DNA from: Lentisphaeria bacterium
GTDB lineage: Bacteria > Verrucomicrobiota > Lentisphaeria > Victivallales > UBA1829
Assembly (NCBI GenBank): GCA_017623265.1
Contig: JAGAPM010000306.1
Location: forward strand, 1 to 25,631
Reading direction: 5' to 3'
DNA length: 25,631 nucleotides
The translations under genes were made by a program, and so were the position numbers. How positions within the stretch are numbered: position 1 is the first letter of the stretch; each line of letters opens with the position of its first letter. The notes beneath the pieces are model-generated. The model was given only the letters and a program-made list of their open reading frames with translations. It was not told the origin of the DNA and did no database searches. Of this stretch, positions 15,170-22,800 are shown one piece after another.

Positions 15170-17080
15170 TTATTTGCTGTGTTTCATGAGGTTGAGGATG
15201 TGGCGGATCATTTCCAGACGCGCCATGGAGAGATCGAACGCATCGGTATCCATATCGGCGAGGAATTTGAGTGCCTGGCGTGCGGCGAAATCGCCGGGGA
15301 CATTGGCAGCGTTGCCCAGGAGGGGACGCGCCAGCTGCTGAACGAGCGTGGCATAGCGGACATCGTCGATCCCTTCGCGGTGACCTTCCCACTGGAGGGT
15401 GTCCAACACGCCGTCAAAGTGCGTGTAATAGAAGTTCATGCTGCGGAACGTTCCGCCGCGGGTATCATTGAAACCGGCGTTATGGAATGCATAGTTACTG
15501 TTGCAGGTCATACCCGCGCGCCATGGAGCAAGACCGTTCTGGCGGCGGTTGAAGGCAGGATTTTCCACCCCGACATGCTGACAGGCGTACCAGCCGAAAT
15601 CGTTGTCCGGAGAGATGAAGGAGAACTTGTCGGCGAGGTTGTGAGATCTGAAATCGGGCCAGGTCGGAGGCGTGAAGCAATCTGCCAGCCAACCGGCAAG
15701 GGCGTAGGTGTGGCGACTGTTGCTCCAGAAGCCGAAGCCTTCTTCCCGGTAGATCTGAACCATGGGCAGGATGCCGCGCAGGGTTGCTCCGCCGTATTCA
15801 TCCCCCCACGCCAGCTTGAAGTTGTTTCTGCCAAATTTGCGGATATGGTCTTCTTTCTGACGCTTGGCATCAAACCGCATTTCTGCAAGGTTGGTCAGTT
15901 TCATACTGGTCGTAACGATAAAGTCGCGCTTGAGGCCGCCTTTGTCGATCAGGTCGAAACGGTAATATGCATTGCGGAAACCGGGGATCACATAGTTGTG
16001 AGCGGCAAAGTTTTTAAGCATGGCAACCAGCTGGGCTTCCGTCAGATCGTAGTCATTGCCGTTCAGCTGACGGATGAATTCGATGCCGTTGTATTCCGCC
16101 ATTTCCGTGCGGAAGGGTTTATCCATATTTTTATACTGCATGGGTTCCGGCAGTTTGAAGGGCAGGATCCGCAGCTGAACGGGGATCTTTCCGATGACTT
16201 TGCCGCCGTCCTTCAGGGTGATGGCGCCGGAATAGACACCCGGCTTGCAATCTTCCGTCACGTGAGCGGTCAGGAAGAACTGTTTGAATTCGCCTTCGTT
16301 CAGGGTGGCACCGGCGAAAGTCTTGCTGTCGCAGAAATTGGGTTTCATGCTGCGGAACGAGCCGTCCAGACGATAAGAAGTCTGTCCCATATGTTCCAGA
16401 AGCGTATCGATCACCGGCGGCGGGGTGAGCCAGTGATAATGGACCGTGCCGTCCTTTTCGGTCAACCGGGCATAGTTGGAAACTTTTTTCGTATCGACCT
16501 TGATCAGGTCTTCATCGTGGAGAAGCAGTTCCGGGCAGAGTTTGTATTCATTATCCTGGAAATAGCTGTACCAGGCATTGCCCGCCTGATACCACACTTT
16601 GACTGTCTTCAGATCCAGTCTGCTCTTCGGGAACACATTGCCATCCTTGCTCTTGAGATCGCTCACTTCAAACGCCACTTTTCCGTGCTGTTTGAAAGCA
16701 TAGATCACAAAGGACGCAGGCTCGTACTCATTGAGCGCAGAATAGATCCGCAGGGGCGCGCCCGCCGTGCCGTCTGTGGGATAGGCGTCCGGCAGATACT
16801 GCACTTCGCTCATAGCGGGCACAGAATAGTGGATGTAACTGCCGGTGATCTTTCCGGCTTTGGCATCAGCGACCACACGGGTGACATTGGTCTTCTGCTT
16901 TTCCGTGCTTTCTTTCATCCGGTTGGCATGATCGAACCAGATGCTGTTCTCGCGGGTCAGAAGCTGATACGCCTTCAGCCATTCAGCCCGCTGTTCGGGA
17001 GGAGCCACTTCCACCTGTGCCGTCAGGGGGAACAGTGCGGCACCGGCAAGAAGTGCGGTCAGAAACGATTTTGCTTTCAT
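15170..17080 (-). CDS. Exported GH123/DUF4091-type glycosidase-like protein
   Basis: 636 residues. Signal peptide MKAKSFLTALLAGAALFPLTAQ. A ~55-residue N-terminal extension is absent from the two relatives on the other arm. The shared N-terminal beta domain begins at YSVPAMSEVQYLP (about 85). A barrel-type catalytic region carries the acidic pair in AWGDEYG (D427/E428), and the DUF4091 end reads GHREGIDDVRYATLVQQLAR. In characterised GH123 enzymes (beta-N-acetylgalactosaminidases) a neighbouring Asp-Glu pair drives substrate-assisted hydrolysis. Catalysis and specificity here are inferred. It has a good ribosome site (AGGAAAGG). The lipoprotein gene follows on the same transcript, 13 bp downstream. 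No lipobox, so it is periplasmic or secreted. Confidence 0.75.
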   Translation of the reverse strand: MKAKSFLTALLAGAALFPLTAQVEVAPPEQRAEWLKAYQLLTRENSIWFDHANRMKESTEKQKTNVTRVVADAKAGKITGSYIHYSVPAMSEVQYLPDAYPTDGTAGAPLRIYSALNEYEPASFVIYAFKQHGKVAFEVSDLKSKDGNVFPKSRLDLKTVKVWYQAGNAWYSYFQDNEYKLCPELLLHDEDLIKVDTKKVSNYARLTEKDGTVHYHWLTPPPVIDTLLEHMGQTSYRLDGSFRSMKPNFCDSKTFAGATLNEGEFKQFFLTAHVTEDCKPGVYSGAITLKDGGKVIGKIPVQLRILPFKLPEPMQYKNMDKPFRTEMAEYNGIEFIRQLNGNDYDLTEAQLVAMLKNFAAHNYVIPGFRNAYYRFDLIDKGGLKRDFIVTTSMKLTNLAEMRFDAKRQKEDHIRKFGRNNFKLAWGDEYGGATLRGILPMVQIYREEGFGFWSNSRHTYALAGWLADCFTPPTWPDFRSHNLADKFSFISPDNDFGWYACQHVGVENPAFNRRQNGLAPWRAGMTCNSNYAFHNAGFNDTRGGTFRSMNFYYTHFDGVLDTLQWEGHREGIDDVRYATLVQQLARPLLGNAANVPGDFAARQALKFLADMDTDAFDLSMARLEMIRHILNLMKHSK

Positions 17081-17185
17081 TCAGGACCTTTCCTGTTGTA
17101 TGATGATGGGGACTCAATTTATTGCTACACTAACACCGGAAATAACAAAATCAAGAAAAAATCATTGAATAATATTCCTGTTTTA

Positions 17186-17214
17186 TTGCCAAAAATGAGA
17201 TGCTTCCATATAAT
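17186..17214 (+). promoter_or_regulatory. Near-consensus promoter for the rightward GH123-type operon
   Basis: TTGCCA (17186-17191), a 17-bp spacer and a perfect TATAAT (17209-17214) predict a start near 17221 and a long leader of about 158 nt before the ATG at 17379. It shares its -10 with the opposing promoter. Confidence 0.65.
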
Positions 17215-17238
17215 AGTATGATCGTTTTGAAAAAGCAA
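17210..17238 (-). promoter_or_regulatory. Candidate promoter for the leftward GH123-type/lipoprotein operon
   Basis: On the minus strand TTGCTT (17233-17238), 17 bp and TATTAT (17210-17215). The -10 overlaps that of the rightward promoter by five bases. The leader would be about 120 nt. The -35 match is modest. Confidence 0.4.
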
Positions 17239-17297
17239 CTGGATTTTCTTGAAAAAATTACTTTATTTTTCCGGTTGACTTGCTATATTACTGTAAG

Positions 17298-17319
17298 ATA
17301 CATCCCTGTACGGGTGTAT
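17298..17319. promoter_or_regulatory. 22-bp near-palindrome in the leader, candidate operator
   Basis: The half-sites ATACATCCC (17298-17306) and CGGGTGTAT (17311-17319) are near-perfect inverted copies around TGTA: A/T-rich arms of five exact pairs, one T-G, two C-G pairs, then one mismatch. Size and symmetry suit a dimeric repressor such as a LacI or GntR type, or a leader hairpin. It lies between the promoter and the GH123-type gene. Confidence 0.4.
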
Positions 17320-17378
17320 AAAGTATTGATTTTATTATCGCATTTTATGAACAAAACAATCGAAAGGAAAACAAGCAC

Positions 17379-19166
17379 ATGAAACGGAAATTGTTGTGCA
17401 TGGCGGCACTCACCGCCCTGCTGGCAGGTCCGGCTGCGGCGCAGAACATGGAATATTCCGTGGTCCCTGCCATGAGCAGCGTGAAACGTCTTCCCACCAC
17501 GGAACCGACCGACGGCATCAAATCCGGCGTTCTCGGCTTTGTGGCGGCGAAGGGGGAATTTGAACCGGCATCCTTCGTGATCAAGTCAGACAAAGCCGCG
17601 AAGAAAGTGGTTCTGACCCCCACCGATCTGAAAAACGCCAAAGGCGACAAGATCCCCGCCTCCGCACTGGATCTGAAGGTTCTTAAGATCTGGTATCAGG
17701 CAGGCACCGGCTGGCACAGCTATTTTGCCGACACCACCGGCAGAACGCTGGTCCCGGAACTGCTGCTCAACGATGAAACGCTGGTCAAAGTCGATCCCGT
17801 GAAGAAAGACAACTACCTGCGCGTGACCAACGCCCAGGGCAAAGTGGAACATGTCTGGATCAGCAACTATGTGGAACTGGAAATCCCCTTCGACACCTGG
17901 AAAAACACCATCGCCGACGCCCCCACATTCCAGCCGTTCACGCTGGATGCCAACGCGTGGAAGCAGATCTGGGTGACCCTGGAAGCCCCGAAGAAGGCGG
18001 AAGGTCTCTACAAGGGCGAAATCAAAGTCACCATCGACGGCAAAAAGATGCAGAGCATCCCGGTCGCGGTCCGCGTGCTGCCCTTTGAACTGCCCACCCC
18101 CATGACCAATTACGATCTTTCAAGGGTTTATTATACAAGCACTTACAACGGATTAAACCTGGCTGGCTATCTGCAGAGCAATGGGAAAGACTGGAAGACA
18201 GCCGAAGCCCGTCTGCGTGCGAACTACAAGAACCTGAAGCGCCACAATATGCTGAACCCCATGGTCCGCACCGCCCGCGCCATGGGCTACCGCTGGAAAC
18301 CGGAGGAACAGGATGAAATCTTCCGCCGCCAGATCACGATCTACAAGGAATGTGGTCTGGATACTTCCACGCTTTTCGATGCCGTCCGCGGCATCCCCGA
18401 CAACGGCTACCTGATGCACAAGGACCGCAAACTGCCGCTGGCTGAACAGAAGCTGCCCTCCTACTGGGAAAAAGATATCCTCGCCGGGAAAAAGATGGTG
18501 GAGGAAATACTGGGCAAGGGCGTTGATGTGTACTGTTTCGGCTGGGACGAACCGAGCATGGCGCGTCTCCGTGGCCAGAGACTTCCGTGGAAATTCCTGC
18601 ATGACAACGGTTTGAAAACATACAGTACCGCTCACTCCGCCCATCTGCTCCACGGCGGTTACAATGAAGACTTTGTAAACTACGGCGGCAGCTATGACAA
18701 AGACTCCGCTGCCAAGTGGCATGCGATCGGCGCCCGGATCACCACCTACGCCGCACCCCACACCGGTCCCGAAAACCCGGATGTTGTCCGCCGCAACCAC
18801 GGCATGGACCTCTATCTGTGCGACTTTGACGGCACCAACAACTACGAACTGGACGGCGGCTGGAACGATTTCCGCGGTGCCACCTACAACTTCCGCGGTT
18901 TCAACTGGATCTACCCGGGTACCATCGAACCGATCAACACGATCCAGTTCGAAGGTTTCCGGGAAGCGATCGATGATGTGAAGTACGCCACGCTTCTCCA
19001 GCAGCTCGCCCGCAAAGCCATCGCCACCGGCAAGACGGATAATGTCTACGCCGGCAAAATCGCGCTCCAGTATCTGGCACTGATCGACGGCAAGAAAGCC
19101 GATCTGAACACGGTCAGACTCGAAATGATCAACCACATCATGCGTCTCCGTACCATGGTGAAATAA
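17379..19166 (+). CDS. Exported GH123/DUF4091-type glycosidase-like protein, copy 1
   Basis: 595 residues. Signal peptide ending in GPAAAQ (about residue 22). The N-terminal beta domain starts with YSVVPAMSSVKRLPTTEPTDG and continues to about 240. A barrel-like region carries the acidic pair in CFGWDEP (D390/E391), the position of the catalytic Asp-Glu in GH123 enzymes. The DUF4091 end FEGFREAIDDVKYATLLQQL falls at about residues 525-545, before a C-terminal helix bundle. Export and fold suggest action on a polymeric or host glycan outside the cytoplasm; the substrate is unproven. AAAGGAAAA is the ribosome site. First gene of a three-gene operon; the partner protein follows after 15 bp. A short stretch of unusual codons lies at 18117-18158. 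Confidence 0.78.
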   Translation: MKRKLLCMAALTALLAGPAAAQNMEYSVVPAMSSVKRLPTTEPTDGIKSGVLGFVAAKGEFEPASFVIKSDKAAKKVVLTPTDLKNAKGDKIPASALDLKVLKIWYQAGTGWHSYFADTTGRTLVPELLLNDETLVKVDPVKKDNYLRVTNAQGKVEHVWISNYVELEIPFDTWKNTIADAPTFQPFTLDANAWKQIWVTLEAPKKAEGLYKGEIKVTIDGKKMQSIPVAVRVLPFELPTPMTNYDLSRVYYTSTYNGLNLAGYLQSNGKDWKTAEARLRANYKNLKRHNMLNPMVRTARAMGYRWKPEEQDEIFRRQITIYKECGLDTSTLFDAVRGIPDNGYLMHKDRKLPLAEQKLPSYWEKDILAGKKMVEEILGKGVDVYCFGWDEPSMARLRGQRLPWKFLHDNGLKTYSTAHSAHLLHGGYNEDFVNYGGSYDKDSAAKWHAIGARITTYAAPHTGPENPDVVRRNHGMDLYLCDFDGTNNYELDGGWNDFRGATYNFRGFNWIYPGTIEPINTIQFEGFREAIDDVKYATLLQQLARKAIATGKTDNVYAGKIALQYLALIDGKKADLNTVRLEMINHIMRLRTMVK

Positions 19167-19181
19167 GGAAAGGACTGAACC

Positions 19182-20537
19182 ATGAAATTCAAAGCTCTCC
19201 TTTTTGCTCTCGCCGGCGCAGTGATGCTGACCGGCTTCTCCCCTGCGCTGCAGGCACAGAAAAAAGCTCCTGCAAAACCGCAGAAATATGATGCACGCAC
19301 CACAAACAACAAGATCAATGCGCTGCTCAATGTCAGCGCAGAACGGGATATCCAAAAGATCCGTGCCATGATCGCCGATTACCGGAAAGATGCGAAATTC
19401 GGCACCGATGCGCTCTATACCTTCGACCTGATCGAAGCCGGTCTGAACGCCAAGGGCAATCCCAAAGCAGTCAAGCTGCCCAAGACGCCGGAAGGCATGA
19501 GCGCCAACGCCGTCAGCAACGCATTTTTCAGCACGGCAAAAGTCTTTATGTACCTCCGGGATTACCCCATTGCCCAGTTCTTCGGGACTGTCCGGCAGAA
19601 AGAGGTTCCCGTCTATGTCTGTAATGCGGTTGCCCTCGCTCCGAAGGATGTGACCGGTTGGGAAACGACAAAAATCAACGCCCCCGTGGCGACCGGTTTT
19701 GAAAAGTACAACGAAAAAGCCGCCGCCCTGCTCATCAATGACGTGAACAGCGTCCGTGACTCCGCTACGCTCAAGAGCGACAAGAACTGCCCCGTTTCCT
19801 TCCGTGTTGCAGCGGATAAATACGGGATCAGCATTTACATCAAGGCAGTTACGGCGAAGACAGATGAAATCTTTGCCGGTCTGGCATACGGCGGCATGTA
19901 CGAAATGTATCTGCAGCCGGGTCAGGGTGAGTTCTACTACCAGTGGCTCTACTATGTGAACCCGGAAAAATGCAACGAAGCCGAATGGATGACTCCCGGC
20001 AAGCACTACCGTTTCCTGAAAGAATACATGGAATACGATTCAAAGGCTGTCGAAGGCGGCATCGGCACGGTCTTCTTCATTCCGTGGACCACGCTTTATG
20101 ACCGTCTTCCGGATGCGAAGAGCGAATGGAAACTGGGCGTTGTTCCGTGGGTCGCGGAAGGCGGCTTCACCTGGGGCAGCGGTCAGGTCCACGAGCTGAA
20201 CAAGTTCGGCACGCTGAAGTTTGCAGGTCTGGAAAAGATCATGCCGGACATCAAGCGCCAGCTGGTCATGGCGGCATGGGGCAAGTACAAGAAGGAAAAC
20301 GGCGCCGTCCTCACTTTCTGGAATGATGAACAGCGGGGCGACCGCAAGTTTGAAGCGGAAGTCGTGATCCCCCTGAGAGATAAATGCACGGAATGGGGCA
20401 AACTCGTCAAGGCGGATATGGATGCCGCCACAGTGGAAATGCTCTTCAAGGAAGCGGTGCCCGTCTGGAACGAATTCAAGTTCGTGGTTGACGATCTCCG
20501 CACGCAGTATCTGCAGAAGCAGCTGCTCAGCGAGTAA
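19182..20537 (+). CDS. Secreted partner protein, homologous to the C-terminal half of the 12748-15156 lipoprotein
   Basis: 451 residues. Signal peptide with probable cleavage after LQA (about 25), no lipobox. A helical N-terminal part (about 40-130) precedes a beta-rich region. AADKYGISIYIKAV (210-223), WTTLYDRLP (302-310) and GGFTWGSGQ (327-335) line up, in order, with AADRYGLHVFLRIEA, WETHYNKLP and GGMTWGGTQ of the lipoprotein. The helical tails (here ending FVVDDLRTQYLQKQLLSE) match as well. No known family is recognised; a CBM9/DOMON-like binding role is a guess from pattern. It lies between two GH123-type genes, so a helper or substrate-binding function for them is plausible. Ribosome site AAGGAAAGGA. 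Confidence 0.72.
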   Translation: MKFKALLFALAGAVMLTGFSPALQAQKKAPAKPQKYDARTTNNKINALLNVSAERDIQKIRAMIADYRKDAKFGTDALYTFDLIEAGLNAKGNPKAVKLPKTPEGMSANAVSNAFFSTAKVFMYLRDYPIAQFFGTVRQKEVPVYVCNAVALAPKDVTGWETTKINAPVATGFEKYNEKAAALLINDVNSVRDSATLKSDKNCPVSFRVAADKYGISIYIKAVTAKTDEIFAGLAYGGMYEMYLQPGQGEFYYQWLYYVNPEKCNEAEWMTPGKHYRFLKEYMEYDSKAVEGGIGTVFFIPWTTLYDRLPDAKSEWKLGVVPWVAEGGFTWGSGQVHELNKFGTLKFAGLEKIMPDIKRQLVMAAWGKYKKENGAVLTFWNDEQRGDRKFEAEVVIPLRDKCTEWGKLVKADMDAATVEMLFKEAVPVWNEFKFVVDDLRTQYLQKQLLSE

Positions 20538-20552
20538 AACCGGAACAAGTAA

Positions 20553-20591
20553 CGGGGCAGGACTTTGCTTTGTGACTGCCCCGCAAAGCAA
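20553..20591. promoter_or_regulatory. Two interleaved perfect 8-bp inverted repeats in the intercistronic leader
   Basis: Stem A: CGGGGCAG (20553-20560) with CTGCCCCG (20576-20583). Stem B: TTGCTTTG (20565-20572) with CAAAGCAA (20584-20591). The order A-B-A'-B' is that of a pseudoknot. With no base between A' and B', both full stems can hardly form together, so alternative hairpins are more likely. It ends 10 bases before the ribosome site GGGGAG of the next gene. There is no T-run, so it is not an intrinsic terminator. Confidence 0.75.
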
Positions 20592-20615
20592 TAACGCCTT
20601 TGGGGAGTGCAATTT

Positions 20616-22403
20616 ATGAAACGGAAAATGTTCTATATTGCGGCATTTGCCGCTCTGCTGACAGCTCCGGTGTCTGCGCAAAATCTGGAATATTCGGTCG
20701 TTCCCGCCATGAGCAGCGTGAAGCATCTGCCGGATGAAGAACCGACGGACGGGGTCAAGTCCGGTACGGTCGGCATCATTGCGGCGAAAGGCGAGTTTGA
20801 ATCTGCCTCATTCCTGCTCAAATCGGATCGCACGGTAAAGAAAGCAGTCCTGACGCCCACCGATCTGAAGAATGCCAAAGGCGATACGATCCCCGCCTCC
20901 GCACTGGACCTGAAAGTGCTGAAGGTCTGGTATCAGGCAGGTACCGGCTGGCACAGTTATTTTGCCGATGTCACCGGCAGAACACAGGTTCCGGAGCTGC
21001 TGCTCAACGATGAGACTCTGATCAAGGTCGATCACGCCACGAAAGACAATTATCTGCGTGTAATCAACGCCGCCGGCAAGGCGGAATATGTCTGGATCAG
21101 CAACTATGCCGAAATTGATGTTCCCCTCAATCTCTGGCAAGATACCGTTGCGGATACGCCCACTTTCCAACCCATCTCGCTGGATAGTGGAAAGTGGAAA
21201 CAGATCTGGGTGACACTGGAAGCACCGAAAGCGGCGGAAGGTCTGTATAAGGGAGCGATCGATGTCACCATCGACGGCAAAACGGTTCAGAAGATCCCGG
21301 TCGCCGTCCGGGTGCTGCCCTTTGAACTGCCCGCGCCCATGACCAATTACGATCTGACAAAGGAATTTTATTGCGGGATCCTCACCAGCGACCAGTTGAA
21401 CCGTTATCTTCAGCAAAGCAAGATGGATTGGGCGCGGTCCGAAGCCCGTCTGCGGGCAAGCTACAGGAATATGAAACGGCACAATCTGGTACATCCCAAT
21501 CTGCCCACTGCCCGGAATCTGGGCTTCCGTCACAGCACCGAACTGGCAGACCGGGTCTTCCGGCGGAATCTGGAGATCTACAAAGAGTGCGGCATGGATA
21601 CCAAAACGCTCTTTGATGCGGTTCGGGGGATTCCCGATTATGCCTATCTCAAGCACAAAGATCGGAATCTGCCCTTGGCAGAACAGAAACTGCCGGACTA
21701 CTGGGAACGGGATATCCTCGCCGGCAAAAAGATGGTTGAGGAAGTACTGGGCAAAGGCGTGACCGTATATTGCTTCGGTTGGGATGAACCGGGCATGCGC
21801 ACGCTGCGTGCGGAACGGCTTCCATGGAAGTTCCTGCACGATAACGGGTTGAAAGTCATCAGTTCCGCCCACTCCGGACATCTGCTGCACGCCGGTTACA
21901 ATGAGGACTTTGTGGACCTCGGCGGGACATACGAAAAAGCCGAGGCAGCCAAGTGGCACGCCATCGGCACCCGGGTCACCACCTACGCCGCCCCTCACAC
22001 CGGACCGGAAAACCCGGATGTGGTCCGTCGGAATCACGGACTGGATCTCTATCTCAGCGATTATGACGGCACTTATAACTACATTCTGAACAACCGCTGG
22101 AACGATTTCACCGGCGCAGCTTACAATTTCCGGAGCTTCAGCTGGGTCTATGACGGCTCCCTCGAACCGATCAATACGATCCAGTTTGTCGGGTACCGGG
22201 AAGCGATCGACGACGTGAATTACGCCACGCTGCTCCGGCAGCTTGCCCGGAAAGCCATCGCCACCGGAAAGACGGAAAATGTTTACGCCGGCAGGATCGC
22301 ACTCCAGTACCTGGCGCTCATCGACGGCAAAAAAGCCGATCTGAATACAGTCCGTCTGGAAATGATCAACCACATTCTGCATCTGCGGAAGCTGGTGAAG
22401 TAA
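20616..22403 (+). CDS. Exported GH123/DUF4091-type glycosidase-like protein, copy 2
   Basis: 595 residues, exactly the length of copy 1, and alignable to it without gaps through most of its length. Signal peptide ends in APVSAQ. It has the same architecture: N-terminal beta domain from YSVVPAMSSVKHLPDEEPTDG, acidic pair in CFGWDEPGM, DUF4091 end GYREAIDDVNYATLLRQLAR. The frame is open to a GTG at 20607, but that overlaps the ribosome site GGGGAG (20602-20607); the ATG at 20616 is eight bases away and matches the start of copy 1. It is the last gene of the operon, before a terminator. Most divergence from copy 1 is in the segment around residues 247-270, which may face the substrate. Confidence 0.78.
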   Translation: MKRKMFYIAAFAALLTAPVSAQNLEYSVVPAMSSVKHLPDEEPTDGVKSGTVGIIAAKGEFESASFLLKSDRTVKKAVLTPTDLKNAKGDTIPASALDLKVLKVWYQAGTGWHSYFADVTGRTQVPELLLNDETLIKVDHATKDNYLRVINAAGKAEYVWISNYAEIDVPLNLWQDTVADTPTFQPISLDSGKWKQIWVTLEAPKAAEGLYKGAIDVTIDGKTVQKIPVAVRVLPFELPAPMTNYDLTKEFYCGILTSDQLNRYLQQSKMDWARSEARLRASYRNMKRHNLVHPNLPTARNLGFRHSTELADRVFRRNLEIYKECGMDTKTLFDAVRGIPDYAYLKHKDRNLPLAEQKLPDYWERDILAGKKMVEEVLGKGVTVYCFGWDEPGMRTLRAERLPWKFLHDNGLKVISSAHSGHLLHAGYNEDFVDLGGTYEKAEAAKWHAIGTRVTTYAAPHTGPENPDVVRRNHGLDLYLSDYDGTYNYILNNRWNDFTGAAYNFRSFSWVYDGSLEPINTIQFVGYREAIDDVNYATLLRQLARKAIATGKTENVYAGRIALQYLALIDGKKADLNTVRLEMINHILHLRKLVK

Positions 22404-22446
22404 GGATTGGCTTTTCTCCGTCCCACTTTTCCCAAAAACATTTGGA

Positions 22447-22488
22447 GGGATTGCTCCGCTGTTCCAGCGTTCGCAATCCCGTTTTTTT
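22447..22488 (+). terminator. Rho-independent terminator of the GH123-type operon
   Basis: GGGATTGC (22447-22454) pairs with GCAATCCC (22473-22480), with an inner GCTG-TTC-CAGC helix, then GTTTTTTT. It lies 43 bp after the stop at 22403. Confidence 0.88.
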
Positions 22489-22511
22489 GTCGTTTTCCGG
22501 ATAAAAAAATT

Positions 22512-22543
22512 GCGAAGTGCAGTCTGAAAGGGCTGTACTTCGC
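22512..22543. repeat. 11-bp hairpin
   Basis: GCGAAGTGCAG (22512-22522) and CTGTACTTCGC (22533-22543) pair at 10 of 11 positions, with G-U at the odd one in RNA. It lies shortly after the terminator with no T-run behind it, so it is not a clear terminator itself. Confidence 0.65.
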
Positions 22544-22656
22544 TTCAAAAATCTTTGGAAAAAGGGTTCGGGAAACAGGGGCTGTTGCAAAACTGTCAAA
22601 GAGAGTATGCGCAGCTCCGTTTCTTATTTTTTGAGTGTAAAACAAGCACGCTGAAG

Positions 22657-22690
22657 GCGAAATGCGAAATGCGGAATGCGGAATGCGGAA
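22657..22690. repeat. 7-bp tandem repeat, five units
   Basis: GCGAAAT x2, GCGGAAT x2 and a last GCGGAA run head to tail. Non-coding minisatellite inside the MITE-like element. Confidence 0.85.
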
Positions 22691-22780
22691 GTGCCTGCGG
22701 CACATGAAGTGCGGGAGGCTTGCGACCGTCAAACCGCTCCCGCGCTCCTGCAGAGCGCAAAATCGTGGGTAAATCCATAA

Positions 22781-22800
22781 CCTATGGGCAAGCCCATAGG
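22781..22800. repeat. Perfect 9-bp palindrome
   Basis: CCTATGGGC (22781-22789), a two-base gap, GCCCATAGG (22792-22800). Also within the MITE-like element. Such a tight loop suggests a cruciform or protein site rather than a stable RNA hairpin. A further GCGCTC-CTGCA-GAGCGC hairpin lies at 22742-22758. Confidence 0.75.

Noticed and set aside
13399..17221. Long plus-strand open frames opposite the lipoprotein and GH123-type genes
   Set aside because: They mirror the strongly supported minus-strand genes, have Phe/Gly/Arg-rich shadow composition and no motifs or ribosome sites.
17275..17303. TTGACT as the -35 of the GH123-type operon promoter
   Set aside because: No good -10 at 16-18 bp; the TTGCCA-17-TATAAT promoter upstream is much better. 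A secondary promoter is not excluded.
17347..17382. Eleven-codon frame (MNKTIERKTST) whose TGA overlaps the ATG of the GH123-type gene
   Set aside because: The overlap looks like coupling, but no ribosome site precedes its ATG, and the peptide carries no recognisable control codons.
18153..20006. 617-codon minus-strand open frame
   Set aside because: Antisense to GH123-type copy 1 and the partner gene, with no domain pattern or start signal.
20553..20591. A fully formed H-type pseudoknot
   Set aside because: There is no base between the 3' arms of the two 8-bp stems to cross the groove, so both complete stems cannot form at once; alternative hairpins are the better reading.
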